Assembly (NCBI RefSeq): GCF_004016445.2
Contig: NZ_SADT02000001.1
Span: 2,146,181 to 2,210,180 of the forward strand
Source of the DNA: Mesorhizobium sp. M2E.F.Ca.ET.219.01.1.1
GTDB taxonomy: Bacteria > Pseudomonadota > Alphaproteobacteria > Rhizobiales > Rhizobiaceae
Reading direction: 5' to 3'
Length of the DNA stretch: 64,000 nucleotides
In this document: positions 27,664 through 37,264 of the stretch, piece by piece
Numbering within the stretch: position 1 is the first letter of the stretch
Layout: the number at the start of each line of letters is the position of its first letter
Program-made: the position numbers and the translations under genes
Notes under the pieces: model-generated
Databases searched by the model: none
The model's input: only the letters and a program-made list of their open reading frames with translations
What the model was told of the DNA's origin: nothing

Positions 27664-27718
27664 CAGGTACATATCACCTGAATTAATGATTGACTCATCA
27701 TACCAGTTGGTTTTAGCT
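27664..27718 (+). promoter_or_regulatory. Promoter region of the apiose operon with ATACCAGTTG operator-like site
   Basis: CAGGT at 27664-27668 and ACCTG at 27676-27680 form an inverted repeat. TTGACT at 27690-27695 can serve as -35, and ATACCAGTTG at 27700-27709 lies in the spacer just downstream of it. The shared core ATACCAG suggests the same repressor as at 21987, 26724 and 35952. The gene start is at 27896, leaving a leader of about 170 bases. Confidence 0.55.
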
Positions 27719-27838
27719 GCTCCGGCTCGGACTTCTGGGAATCCGACGACGGAGGACGAAGGACGGCGAGCAGCAGGACAAAGTTCGGATGAAGCTGGCA
27801 AGGCTTTCAAACCCGAGGGACGCAGCTGCACCGCCTGA

Positions 27839-28837
<999 letters not shown>

Positions 28838-28918
28838 GCCGGCGCGATAGAAGCTGCGAGGGGCGGACGCGCGTTCGTCCCTCGCCTCCATTTCATTTTC
28901 CGGGTGCCCTTGATTGCC

Positions 28919-29581
28919 ATGACCAAGCCGACTTGTGCGATGCAGACTTGGCTTATTCTCGCGATGACGGCAGCCATCGGCCTCGGCGGCTGCAAGATCC
29001 TGCCGACCCCATCGGCGCGGGGCAGCGACAGCGCCGACAGCTCGGCCTTCAACCCCGACAAGAAAGTCGAGGATATCTGGGCCTCGAAGGTCATTCCCTA
29101 TCTGCAGCAGAAAGCCGGGCCGTTCGCAGAAGTGCATGCGCTGGCCAAGACCGATCAGGCCGCCGCCGGCGCCAAATACGGCAATCCGAAGAAGCAGGCG
29201 AATTCGCCATGGACCTTCGCGGTGCGCATCGAAGGCAAGATCGTCGCCACCAACACCCAGTCGCGCGCGGCGACCGTCGACGTCGACGTCGATGGCGACG
29301 GCAAGGCGGATGCGCGGGTGCAGATCGGGCCCGCGATGCGCGGCACCGCGCTGCGCGACAGCCTCAACTTCGTCCAGTTCAACGATTTCACCAACCAGAT
29401 CGATTTCGCCCAGTTCGGCAAGGCCTTCAATGCCTATGCCGACAAGACGGTGCTGTCCAAGCTGCCGCGCGATGGGCTCGAGGGCCGAACCGCGAAAGTG
29501 CTCGGCGCTTACACGATCGAGAGCGGCCAGGACCTGCCGTTGGTGACTCCGGCGGAGACCGAGATCGGGCCGAAGCCATGA
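28919..29581 (+). CDS. DUF2291-family lipoprotein linked to sugar ABC transport
   Basis: The 220-residue protein has a lipoprotein signal with lipobox GLGGC and a mature region typical of DUF2291 (KVEDIWASKVIPYLQQKAGP, WTFAVRIEGKIVATNTQSRA). Such proteins recur next to ribose-type ABC operons; their role is unknown, perhaps helping the binding protein or transporter assembly at the inner membrane. Its stop overlaps the ATPase start (ATGA). I chose ATG 28919; an in-frame ATG at 28939 would give a shorter, more standard signal peptide. Confidence 0.75.
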   Translation: MTKPTCAMQTWLILAMTAAIGLGGCKILPTPSARGSDSADSSAFNPDKKVEDIWASKVIPYLQQKAGPFAEVHALAKTDQAAAGAKYGNPKKQANSPWTFAVRIEGKIVATNTQSRAATVDVDVDGDGKADARVQIGPAMRGTALRDSLNFVQFNDFTNQIDFAQFGKAFNAYADKTVLSKLPRDGLEGRTAKVLGAYTIESGQDLPLVTPAETEIGPKP

Positions 29582-31125
29582 GCGCCTCACCCGGTCACGA
29601 TGTCATCCTCAAGCTGGAGGACATCTCCAAGGTCTATGCCGGCACCGTTGCGGTCAAGCACGCCAATTTCGAGGTGCGCAAAGGCGCGGTCAACGTGCTG
29701 GTCGGCGAGAACGGAGCTGGCAAGTCGACGCTGATGAAGATCATCGCCGGCGTCGAACAGCCGACCGCCGGCCGCGTTCTGCTCGACGGCAACGAGGTGT
29801 CCTTCTCCTCCTCGGGCGACGCTGTAAGCCGCGGCATCGGCATGGTATTCCAGGAGCTGAACCTGTTCGGCAATCTCTCGGTCGCCGAGAACGTTTTTGC
29901 CACGCGCGAGCTCACCAACGTCTTCCGCAAGATTGACCACAAGGGCCAGGAGAGCCGCGCCGCCGAATTCCTTGAACAGCTCGAAGCCGGCATCCGGCCG
30001 GACATGCTGGTCGAGGATTTGCGCATCGGCCAGCAGCAGCTGGTCGAGATCGCCAAGGCCGTCTCGCTCGACGCGCGCATCCTGATCATGGACGAGCCGA
30101 CCTCGGCGCTGAGCGCGGCCGAAGTGGAGATCCTGTTCAGGGTCATCGCCGACCTCAAGGCGCGCGGGGTCGCCATCGTCTACATCTCGCACCGGCTGGA
30201 AGAGCTGATCCGCATCGGCGACTACATCACCGTGCTGCGCGACGGCCGCATCACCGGCCAGGAAGAGATGCGAAACGTCGACACGCAGTGGATCGTGCGA
30301 CAGATGATCGGCTCGGACGCCAAGGATTTCGCCAAGGCCGATGGCCATCAACCCGGCGCAGAAGTGTTCCGCGCCGAGGATATCTGCCTGCCGCGCGTCA
30401 CCGGCGGGCTGGCGGTCGATCACGTCTCGCTGTCCTTGCGCGCCGGCGAGATCCTCGGCATCTACGGACTGATGGGGGCAGGGCGCAGCGAGCTGTTCGA
30501 CTGCATCATGGGCCGCCACGGCCAGGCCAGCGGCAGGATCTTCATCGACGGCAAGCAGGTGAAGGAGCGCGACACGACGCGGCGCATCCAGCGCGGCCTG
30601 GCGCTGATCCCGGAAGACCGGCAACGCGAGGGCCTGGTGTCGATCCTGTCGGTCGCCAGCAATCTGACATTGGCCAGCCTGTCGCGCTTCGTCAGCCTTT
30701 TCCACATCCGTGGCGGCGCGGAGCGGCAGGCGGTGACCCAGATGGTGCGGGAGCTCTCGATCAAGGTCGCCGATCCGGCGCAGGAAGTGTCGTCGCTGTC
30801 CGGCGGCAACCAGCAGAAGGTGGTGATCGGCAAGGCGCTGCTCACCGGACCGAAGGTGCTTCTGATGGACGAGCCGAGCCGCGGCATCGATGTCGGCGCC
30901 AAGGCGGATGTGTTCCGCACCATGCGCAAGCTTTCGCGCGATGGGCTGGGCATCCTCTTCGCCACCTCCGACCTGGACGAGGTGATGGCGCTGTCCGACC
31001 GGATCGCGGTGATGAGCAATGGAAAACTGACGGGCATGTTCGAGCGCGCCGAGGCGACGGAAGCGGCGATCGTCGCCGCGTCGGCGCTTGGACATGGACC
31101 CGCGCACGGAGAGCAACGCAGATGA
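29578..31125 (+). CDS. Ribose-type ABC ATPase with two NBDs, ABC system B
   Basis: The 515-residue RbsA-like protein has a first ATPase domain with Walker A GENGAGKSTLMKI, IGQQQLVEIAKAV and LIMDEPTSALS, and a second with LMGAGRSELFDCI, LSGGNQQKVVIGKAL and LLMDEPSRGIDVGAK. Length and motif order match single-chain RbsA/MglA proteins. It energises uptake through the permease encoded next, with which it overlaps by ATGA. Unlike transporter A, ATPase and permease are separate here and the second Walker B keeps its Glu. Confidence 0.88.
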   Translation: MSASPGHDVILKLEDISKVYAGTVAVKHANFEVRKGAVNVLVGENGAGKSTLMKIIAGVEQPTAGRVLLDGNEVSFSSSGDAVSRGIGMVFQELNLFGNLSVAENVFATRELTNVFRKIDHKGQESRAAEFLEQLEAGIRPDMLVEDLRIGQQQLVEIAKAVSLDARILIMDEPTSALSAAEVEILFRVIADLKARGVAIVYISHRLEELIRIGDYITVLRDGRITGQEEMRNVDTQWIVRQMIGSDAKDFAKADGHQPGAEVFRAEDICLPRVTGGLAVDHVSLSLRAGEILGIYGLMGAGRSELFDCIMGRHGQASGRIFIDGKQVKERDTTRRIQRGLALIPEDRQREGLVSILSVASNLTLASLSRFVSLFHIRGGAERQAVTQMVRELSIKVADPAQEVSSLSGGNQQKVVIGKALLTGPKVLLMDEPSRGIDVGAKADVFRTMRKLSRDGLGILFATSDLDEVMALSDRIAVMSNGKLTGMFERAEATEAAIVAASALGHGPAHGEQRR

Positions 31126-32186
31126 CCGACATCCCCGCCAAGGCTGCCGCGCCATCTGCATCCGGCGGTTCGGCTCTGCTGACGCTGATGAAGCTCAGGA
31201 CCTTCATCGCGCTGATCGTCGTCCTGGTCTTCTTCTCGATCGCCGCGCCGAATTTTCTTTCGGCCGCCAATCTGATCCTGATGGCTAAGCATGTGGCGCT
31301 CAACGCCTTCCTCGCCATGGGCATGACCTTCGTCATCGTCACCGGCGGCATCGACCTGTCGGTCGGCTCGATCGTAGGCCTGTGTGGCATGGTCGCCGGC
31401 TATCTCGTGCTCAACGGCGTCGACCTGCAATTCGGCTACACCGTCTATTTCAACGTCGTCGAGATCGCCCTCATTACGCTTTTGGTTGGTATCTTGATCG
31501 GGGCTGTCAACGGACTGCTGATCACCAGGCTGAACGTCGCGCCCTTCATCGCCACGCTCGGCACGCTCTATGTCGCACGCGGCCTGGCGCTTTTGTCGTC
31601 GGACGGGCGCACCTTTCCCAACCTCGTCGGCAAGCCGGAACTCGGCACCACCGGCTTCGGCTATCTCGGCGCCGGCAAATTGCTCGGCCTCCCGGTCTCG
31701 ATCTGGATCCTCGTCGTGGTGGCGCTGGGAGCCGCCTATCTCGCCCGCAACACGCCGCTCGGCCGCCACATCTTCGCCGTCGGCGGCAATGAGCGCGCGG
31801 CACGGATCTCGGGCGTTCGCGTCAACATGGTCAAGATGTTCGTCTACATGTTCTCCGGCTTTTGCGCGGCGATTGTCGGCCTCATCATCTCCTCCGAGCT
31901 GATGGCATCGCACCCGGCGACGGGCGAGAGCTTCGAGCTGAACGCCATCGCGGCGGCGGTGCTCGGCGGCACCTCGATGTCGGGCGGGCGCGGCACGATC
32001 GGCGGCACCATCGTCGGCGCCTTCGTCATCGGCATTCTCTCCGACGGGCTGGTGATGATGGGGGTGAGCTCGTTCTGGCAGATGGTGATCAAGGGGCTCG
32101 TCATCATTGTCGCAGTGGTGATCGACCAGGCGCAGCGCCGGCTGCAGAGCCGCGTGACGCTCATGCAGATGGCGAAGGTGAGCTAA
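31122..32186 (+). CDS. Ribose-type ABC permease, ABC system B
   Basis: The 354-residue RbsC-like membrane protein has the family motif VTGGIDLSVGSIVGLCGM, the loop AVGGNERAARISGVRV and GGTSMSGGRGTIGGTIVGAF. About nine hydrophobic segments span the chain. It completes transporter B and lies 2 bases upstream of apsD, so transport and the first catabolic step are co-transcribed. Confidence 0.88.
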   Translation: MTDIPAKAAAPSASGGSALLTLMKLRTFIALIVVLVFFSIAAPNFLSAANLILMAKHVALNAFLAMGMTFVIVTGGIDLSVGSIVGLCGMVAGYLVLNGVDLQFGYTVYFNVVEIALITLLVGILIGAVNGLLITRLNVAPFIATLGTLYVARGLALLSSDGRTFPNLVGKPELGTTGFGYLGAGKLLGLPVSIWILVVVALGAAYLARNTPLGRHIFAVGGNERAARISGVRVNMVKMFVYMFSGFCAAIVGLIISSELMASHPATGESFELNAIAAAVLGGTSMSGGRGTIGGTIVGAFVIGILSDGLVMMGVSSFWQMVIKGLVIIVAVVIDQAQRRLQSRVTLMQMAKVS

Positions 32187-32188
32187 CC

Positions 32189-33223
32189 ATGGCGGAGCTG
32201 CGTGGAGCACTGATCGGCTGCGGCTTCTTCGCCGTCAACCAGATGCATGGCTGGCGCGACATTGACGGCGCCTCGATTGTGGCGATCTGCGACCCCGATC
32301 CGGAACGCCTCAGGACAGTCGGCGACCAGTTCGGCATCGAGCGGCGCTACAACGACGCGGCCGCGATGTTTGCCGGCGAGACACTCGACTTCGTCGATAT
32401 CGCCACCACTGTCGGCAGCCATCGGCCCCTGGTCGAACTGGCCGCCGCCAATCGCATCCCGGTGATCTGCCAAAAACCGTTCGCGCCGACGCTTGCCGAC
32501 GCCAAGGTCATGGTGAAGGCTTGCGCTGAGGCCGGCGTGCCGCTGATGGTGCATGAAAATTTCCGCTGGCAGTCGCCGATCCAGGCGGTGCGCGCCGTGC
32601 TCGACAGCGGCGAGATCGGCACGCCGTTCTTCGGCCGCATCTCCTTCCGCTCCGCCTATGACGTGTTTTCCGGCCAGCCCTATCTGGCGACGGGAAAGCG
32701 CTTCATCATCGAGGATCTCGGCATCCATATCCTCGACATCGCCCGCTTCCTTCTCGGCGACGTGTCGAGCCTCACCGCACGCACCACGCGCGTCAATCCC
32801 GCCATCGCCGGCGAGGATGTGGCGACGATGCTGATGGACCATGAAGCTGGCGCGACGTCGGTAGTCGATTGCAGCTATGCCACGAAGCTTGCCGTCGAAC
32901 CGTTCCCCGAGACCTTGATCGAGCTCGACGGCAGCGAGGGCACGATCCGCCTTTCGCAGGGCTACCAGCTGACGGTCACCGGCAAGAACGGCACCAGAGT
33001 TTCCGACGTCTCGCCGCCGCTGCTCTCTTGGGCATCGCGGCCGTGGCACAACATCCAGGAAAGCGTTTTGGCGATCCAGAAGCACTGGGTGGACTGCCTG
33101 ACGGCGGGCAAGGAGCCGGCGACATCCGGCGCCGACAACCTGAAGACATTCGCCCTGGTCGAGGCGGCCTATGCCGGCGCCGCCAGCCGGCAGCCGGTGC
33201 GGATCGACGATTTGCTCCAATGA
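32189..33223 (+). CDS. apsD: D-apiose dehydrogenase (ApsD)-like Gfo/Idh/MocA oxidoreductase
   Basis: The 344-residue protein has the Gfo/Idh/MocA layout: Rossmann start ALIGCGFFAVNQMHGW, the catalytic-region QKP in PVICQKPFAPTLADAK (EKP in most relatives) and EDLGIHILDIARFLLG with the conserved His and Asp. In described apiose pathways ApsD oxidises D-apiose with NAD to D-apionolactone. The lactonase gene starts on the last base before its stop (ATGA overlap), and a sugar transporter lies directly upstream, so this assignment is well supported by context. GAAGGTGAGC upstream provides a ribosome-binding site. Confidence 0.85.
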   Translation: MAELRGALIGCGFFAVNQMHGWRDIDGASIVAICDPDPERLRTVGDQFGIERRYNDAAAMFAGETLDFVDIATTVGSHRPLVELAAANRIPVICQKPFAPTLADAKVMVKACAEAGVPLMVHENFRWQSPIQAVRAVLDSGEIGTPFFGRISFRSAYDVFSGQPYLATGKRFIIEDLGIHILDIARFLLGDVSSLTARTTRVNPAIAGEDVATMLMDHEAGATSVVDCSYATKLAVEPFPETLIELDGSEGTIRLSQGYQLTVTGKNGTRVSDVSPPLLSWASRPWHNIQESVLAIQKHWVDCLTAGKEPATSGADNLKTFALVEAAYAGAASRQPVRIDDLLQ

Positions 33224-35127
33224 CCACGGATCGGTTCCTCCTCTACGGCACACGCGTGGTGGAAGCCGAACCGGTCCGGCTCAGTGCGGGTCTACTCAGC
33301 GCCGATTTCGTCAATGGCAATCTGCGCACCATCCGTCATGGCGGCGTCGAGGTGCTGCGCGCCATCGCCTATATCGTGCGCGACCGCGACTGGGGCACTT
33401 ATGAGCCGGCGCTGTCGGACTTGGTCATCGAACAGCATGACGACAGTTTCAGCGCGCGCTATTCGGCGCGGTGCGAGGGAACGGACGGAAGCCGGCTCGG
33501 CTTTGACGCCAGGATCGAGGGCCATGCCGACGGTCGCCTGGCTTTCGATGTGAGCGCGCTGCCCGAAAGCGATTTCGAGACCAATCGCTGCGGCTTCTGC
33601 ATCTTGCATCCGATCTCCGGCCTTGCCGGCAGTCCGGTCAGGGTCGAGCACACGGACGGCCGCGTGGTGGACACAAAACTGCCGCTGCTGATCGACCCCT
33701 GGCAGCCTTTCAAGGATATGCGCGCCATCACCCACCAGGTTCGCCCTGGCGTCAGCGCTGAATGCCGAATGGATGGCGACACTTTCGAGATGGAGGATCA
33801 GCGCAACTGGTCGGACGCGTCCTACAAGACCTATGTGCGGCCGCTGGAACTCCCATGGCCCTATGTGCTGCCGGCCGGACAAACCAATCGGCAGACGATC
33901 GCGCTGCGCATTACGGACGACGGACAGTCGTCGGCCGCCGCGGCGGGTGCGGAACCTGTGCGCGTCGAACCAGGCGAGGCCGGATCGAAGCTGCCCGAGC
34001 TCGGCGTGGTGATCTATCCCGAGGATGTCGAGGCGGCGCTTGGCAAGCTGCCGCTCCTCTCGCAACTTGGCCCCCAACAGCTTCTGCTTCACTACGACCC
34101 GACACGCGGCCATGGGCTTGATGCCTTGCGAGCCCATGCCGCGCTGGCCAGCGCCTTCTCCGCCGCGACGACGCTCGAATGCGTGGTTGCCTGCGATGGC
34201 GATCTCGATGCCGAACTCTCCGCAGTCGCGGCGATGGTGCGCCAGGCGGGTTTGCGGCTCGACGCCATCGCGGTCTCGCCTTCGGTCGACCGGCAGTCGA
34301 CGCCGCCGGGCAGCGCCTGGCCGGCCTGCCCGGCGCTGGAAGACGTCTATGCCGCGGCACGCCGCGCCTTCCCCGGCATTCGCCTCGGCGGCGGCATGTT
34401 CAGCTATTTTACCGAACTCAACCGCAAGCGTGTTCCAGCGGCGCAGCTCGATTTCATCACCCATTGCACCTGCCCGATCGTGCACGCGGCCGACGACCTC
34501 AGTGTCATGCAATCTCTGGAGGCCCTGCCTTTCATTACACAGTCGACACGGGCGATCTTTGGGGCAAAACCCTACCGTATCGGCCCCTCGACCATCGCCA
34601 TGCGGCAGAATCCATATGGCGGGGCGACCAAGGACAATCCCGACGGGCAACGCATCGCCATGGCCAATCGCGATTCGCGCCATGTCGGGCTGTTCGCGGC
34701 GGCCTGGACGATCGGCTATGCCGCGCGCGTGGTACCTGCCGAGCTCGAGATGCTGACGCTCTCGAGCTTCGCCGGATCGTTCGGTGTGCTGGCGCGGGCC
34801 GGCGACGCCATCGAGGAAGGGACGCCGCGGCCGATCTTCCACGCGGTCAAGGGTCTCGCTGCGCTGGCCGGCCAGACGCACATCGCTGCGCGCTCCAGCG
34901 ACGAGAACCGTGTGGCGGCGCTGGCAGGCCGCTCTTCGACCGGCGCGATCACGGCGTGGCTGGCAAACGTCACCCCGCACGATGTGCCGATCGACGCCTC
35001 CGAGCTTGTCGGCGAAGCGGCAGGGCCGGTCACCGTCTGGGGCGAAGCGGGTGAACGCACGCTTGTACCCGATGCGGTTCCAGGGCGCTTCACCATGCCG
35101 CCCTACGCTATCGCCAGGATCGGCTGA
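33220..35127 (+). CDS. apnL: D-apionate lactonase (ApnL)-like protein
   Basis: This 635-residue protein has an N-terminal beta-rich half (RTIRHGGVEVLRAIAYIVRD, MEDQRNWSDASYKTYVRPL) and a C-terminal half with barrel-like segments (GGGMFSYFTELNRKR, AADDLSVMQSLEALPFITQS). No signal peptide is seen, so it is cytosolic. Its size and position right after apsD agree with ApnL, which opens D-apionolactone to D-apionate. I recognise the family from context more than from a known catalytic motif. It overlaps apsD by 4 bases and ends the operon, 6 bases from the convergent GntR gene's stop. Confidence 0.8.
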   Translation: MTTDRFLLYGTRVVEAEPVRLSAGLLSADFVNGNLRTIRHGGVEVLRAIAYIVRDRDWGTYEPALSDLVIEQHDDSFSARYSARCEGTDGSRLGFDARIEGHADGRLAFDVSALPESDFETNRCGFCILHPISGLAGSPVRVEHTDGRVVDTKLPLLIDPWQPFKDMRAITHQVRPGVSAECRMDGDTFEMEDQRNWSDASYKTYVRPLELPWPYVLPAGQTNRQTIALRITDDGQSSAAAAGAEPVRVEPGEAGSKLPELGVVIYPEDVEAALGKLPLLSQLGPQQLLLHYDPTRGHGLDALRAHAALASAFSAATTLECVVACDGDLDAELSAVAAMVRQAGLRLDAIAVSPSVDRQSTPPGSAWPACPALEDVYAAARRAFPGIRLGGGMFSYFTELNRKRVPAAQLDFITHCTCPIVHAADDLSVMQSLEALPFITQSTRAIFGAKPYRIGPSTIAMRQNPYGGATKDNPDGQRIAMANRDSRHVGLFAAAWTIGYAARVVPAELEMLTLSSFAGSFGVLARAGDAIEEGTPRPIFHAVKGLAALAGQTHIAARSSDENRVAALAGRSSTGAITAWLANVTPHDVPIDASELVGEAAGPVTVWGEAGERTLVPDAVPGRFTMPPYAIARIG

Positions 35128-35133
35128 GCGAAG

Positions 35134-35847
35134 CTATTTCTCCGACGTCAGCACATAGAGGGCGCGCGAGCGTTCGAGGTGTTTGATCATCGCCTTCTCG
35201 GCGCCCTCGGCGTCCTTCTTCTCGATGCGGCCAATGATCTCTTCGTGCTCGGTCAGCGTGAACTTTTCCTTGCCGGTCCAGATCAGCATCTCGGTGTGGT
35301 ATTCCTTCAGCCAGCCGAGCATCGCCTCGCTGACCGCGACATAGATCGGATTGCCCGATATCGCCGCGATCTGTGTGTGGAAGCGCATGTCGGCGGATAT
35401 GAAGGCCTCGGCATCGCCGCGCGCGGCGCGCTGCTCGGCCACGATTGCCTTGAGCCGCTGCACGTCCTCGGGCGTGGCCTTCTCGGCCGCTTCCCGGACC
35501 ATGCCGCGCTCGAAGAAGATGCGCGCACTCTTCAGATGCTCCAGCGTATCCTTCGACGACGACAGGATGATCTTGGCCGCGCCGTCGACCTGCTTGATGA
35601 TCGACTTGGCGGTCAGTTGCAGCACCTTGGCGCGCTCGCCATGCGAGATGGCGACGAGCCCCATATTGCTTAGCGCCTGCATGGCCTCGCGGATTGCCGG
35701 CCGGCCGACCTCGAAGCGCTCCATCAACTCGCGCTCGGACGGCATATCGTCGCCCGGCTGCAACTCGCCGCTGGCGATGAGGCGCTTCAGCCTGACAAAG
35801 ACTTCGTCGGAAAGCTTACGTCGGATGATCGGTTCCGAACGGTTCAT
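35134..35847 (-). CDS. GntR/FadR-family transcriptional regulator of the apiose cluster
   Basis: The 237-residue protein has an N-terminal winged helix (GDDMPSERELMERFEVGRPA followed by IREAMQALSNMGLV) and a C-terminal all-helical FCD ligand domain with potential metal ligands (FISADMRFHTQIAAISGNP, MIKHLERSRALY). I take the ATG at 35847, with AAGGGAGA well placed upstream, rather than an in-frame TTG at 35877. It is convergent with apnL and divergent from the RuBisCO-like gene. An ATACCAG-type site lies in the divergent intergenic region and three similar ones occur upstream of the other apiose transcription units, so it probably represses all of them and itself. The inducer may be an apiose-derived sugar acid. 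Confidence 0.85.
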   Translation of the reverse strand: MNRSEPIIRRKLSDEVFVRLKRLIASGELQPGDDMPSERELMERFEVGRPAIREAMQALSNMGLVAISHGERAKVLQLTAKSIIKQVDGAAKIILSSSKDTLEHLKSARIFFERGMVREAAEKATPEDVQRLKAIVAEQRAARGDAEAFISADMRFHTQIAAISGNPIYVAVSEAMLGWLKEYHTEMLIWTGKEKFTLTEHEEIIGRIEKKDAEGAEKAMIKHLERSRALYVLTSEK

Positions 35848-35925
35848 CGCAGCGAATCTCCCTTGACCCAGTCCCAATCTAGCATTGCGGCGGCGATCTC
35901 CGGAATGCCTGCCGCCGACGGGATA

Positions 35926-35967
35926 TTGCTTGCAATGCTTATGTACTCATTATACCAGATTTACTAT
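35926..35967. promoter_or_regulatory. Divergent promoter/operator between gntR and the RuBisCO-like gene
   Basis: ATACCAGATT at 35952-35961 matches the shared motif. On the plus strand TTGCTT (35926-35931) and CATTAT (35948-35953), 16 bases apart, form a promoter-like pair with the site covering the -10 region, consistent with repression by occlusion. Confidence 0.55.
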
Positions 35968-36011
35968 TCAGGGAATTCATTTCCTGCCATTCGACCTCGG
36001 TATGACCGGCC

Positions 36012-37262
36012 ATGATCGTCCTCACCTATCGCATCGAGACCTCGGGGAGCGTCGAGGCGCTGGCCGCCAAGATCGCCAGCGACCAGTCGACCGGCACCTT
36101 CGTCGCGCTGCCCGGCGAGACCGAGGAGCTGAAGGCGCGCGTGGCGGCGCGCGTGCTGGCGATCCGGCATCTGCCCGAGGCCGCGCCCCCATCGATCCCT
36201 GAGGCGGGTCCCGGCCCGTTCAGGCGGGCCGATGTCGATATCGGCTTTCCCTTCGACGCCATCGGCACCGACCTTGCGGCGCTGATGACGATCGCGATCG
36301 GCGGCACGTTCTCGATCAGGGGCCTGTCGGGCATTCGGGTTATCGACATGAAGCTGCCGGAAGAATTCAGGGGCGCGCATCCAGGCCCGCAATTCGGTGT
36401 CACCGGCAGCCGCCGGCTGACCGGCGTCGAAGGGCGGCCGATCATCGGCACCATCGTCAAGCCGGCGCTGGGCTTGAGGCCGCACGAGACGGCCGAGATG
36501 GTGGGCGAGCTGATTGAGGCCGGCGTCGACTTCATCAAGGACGACGAGAAGCTGATGAGCCCAGCCTATTCGCCGCTGTCGGAGCGGGTGAAGGCGATCA
36601 TGCCGCTGATCCTCGAGCATGAGCAGAAGACCGGCAAGAAGGTTATGTACGCCTTTGGCATCTCGCATGCCGATCCGGACGAGATGATGCGCAACCACGA
36701 TATGGTGATCAAGGCCGGCGGCAATTGCGCGGTGGTCAACATCAACTCCATCGGCTTCGGCGGCATGGCTTACCTGCGCAAGCGCTCAGGCCTGGTGCTG
36801 CATGCCCACCGCAACGGCTGGGACATCCTCACCCGCCATCCCGGACTCGGCTTTGATTTCAAGGTTTGGCAGCAGTTCTGGCGGCTGCTCGGCGTCGACC
36901 AGTTCCAGATCAACGGCATCGCCTCGAAATACTGGGAGCCAGACGACTCCTTCATCCGCTCCTTCGAAGCGGTGACGACGCCGCTGTTTTCGCCCGAGGA
37001 TTGCGCGCTGCCGGTGGCGGGATCCGGCCAGTGGGGCGGGCAGGCGCCGGAGACCTACGCGCGCACCGGCCGCACGGTCGACCTGCTTTATCTGTGCGGC
37101 GGCGGCATCGTCAGCCATCCGGACGGGCCGGGCGCCGGCGTGCGCGCAGTGCAGCAGGCGTGGCAGGCGGCGGTCGAGGGCATTGCGCTCAACGAATTCG
37201 CCAGGAGCCATGCCGAGCTGGCGCGCTCGATCGAGAAGTTCGGCGACGGCAAGGCGGCCTGA
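36012..37262 (+). CDS. RuBisCO-like protein acting on 3-oxo-isoapionate 4-phosphate (OiaX/OiaT type)
   Basis: The 416-residue protein is a form IV RuBisCO large-chain homologue. It keeps Lys150 in IVKPALGL and the carbamylation-site Lys176 in GVDFIKDDEK with the following metal-binding Asp and Glu. The loop HAHRNGWDILTRHPGLGF and PVAGSGQWGGQAPETY are also present. In described apiose pathways such proteins act on 3-oxo-isoapionate 4-phosphate, either decarboxylating it to L-erythrulose 1-phosphate or splitting it into 3-phosphoglycerate and glycolate. I cannot tell which from sequence. It lies 2 bases before the kinase gene that makes this substrate. Its own ribosome-binding site is weak. It is not a CO2-fixing enzyme in this setting. 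Confidence 0.85.
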   Translation: MIVLTYRIETSGSVEALAAKIASDQSTGTFVALPGETEELKARVAARVLAIRHLPEAAPPSIPEAGPGPFRRADVDIGFPFDAIGTDLAALMTIAIGGTFSIRGLSGIRVIDMKLPEEFRGAHPGPQFGVTGSRRLTGVEGRPIIGTIVKPALGLRPHETAEMVGELIEAGVDFIKDDEKLMSPAYSPLSERVKAIMPLILEHEQKTGKKVMYAFGISHADPDEMMRNHDMVIKAGGNCAVVNINSIGFGGMAYLRKRSGLVLHAHRNGWDILTRHPGLGFDFKVWQQFWRLLGVDQFQINGIASKYWEPDDSFIRSFEAVTTPLFSPEDCALPVAGSGQWGGQAPETYARTGRTVDLLYLCGGGIVSHPDGPGAGVRAVQQAWQAAVEGIALNEFARSHAELARSIEKFGDGKAA

Positions 37263-37264
37263 TC

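Noticed and set aside
36012..37262. A true CO2-fixing RuBisCO
   Set aside because: No small subunit, phosphoribulokinase or Calvin genes nearby, several active-site loops differ, and the context is apiose catabolism.
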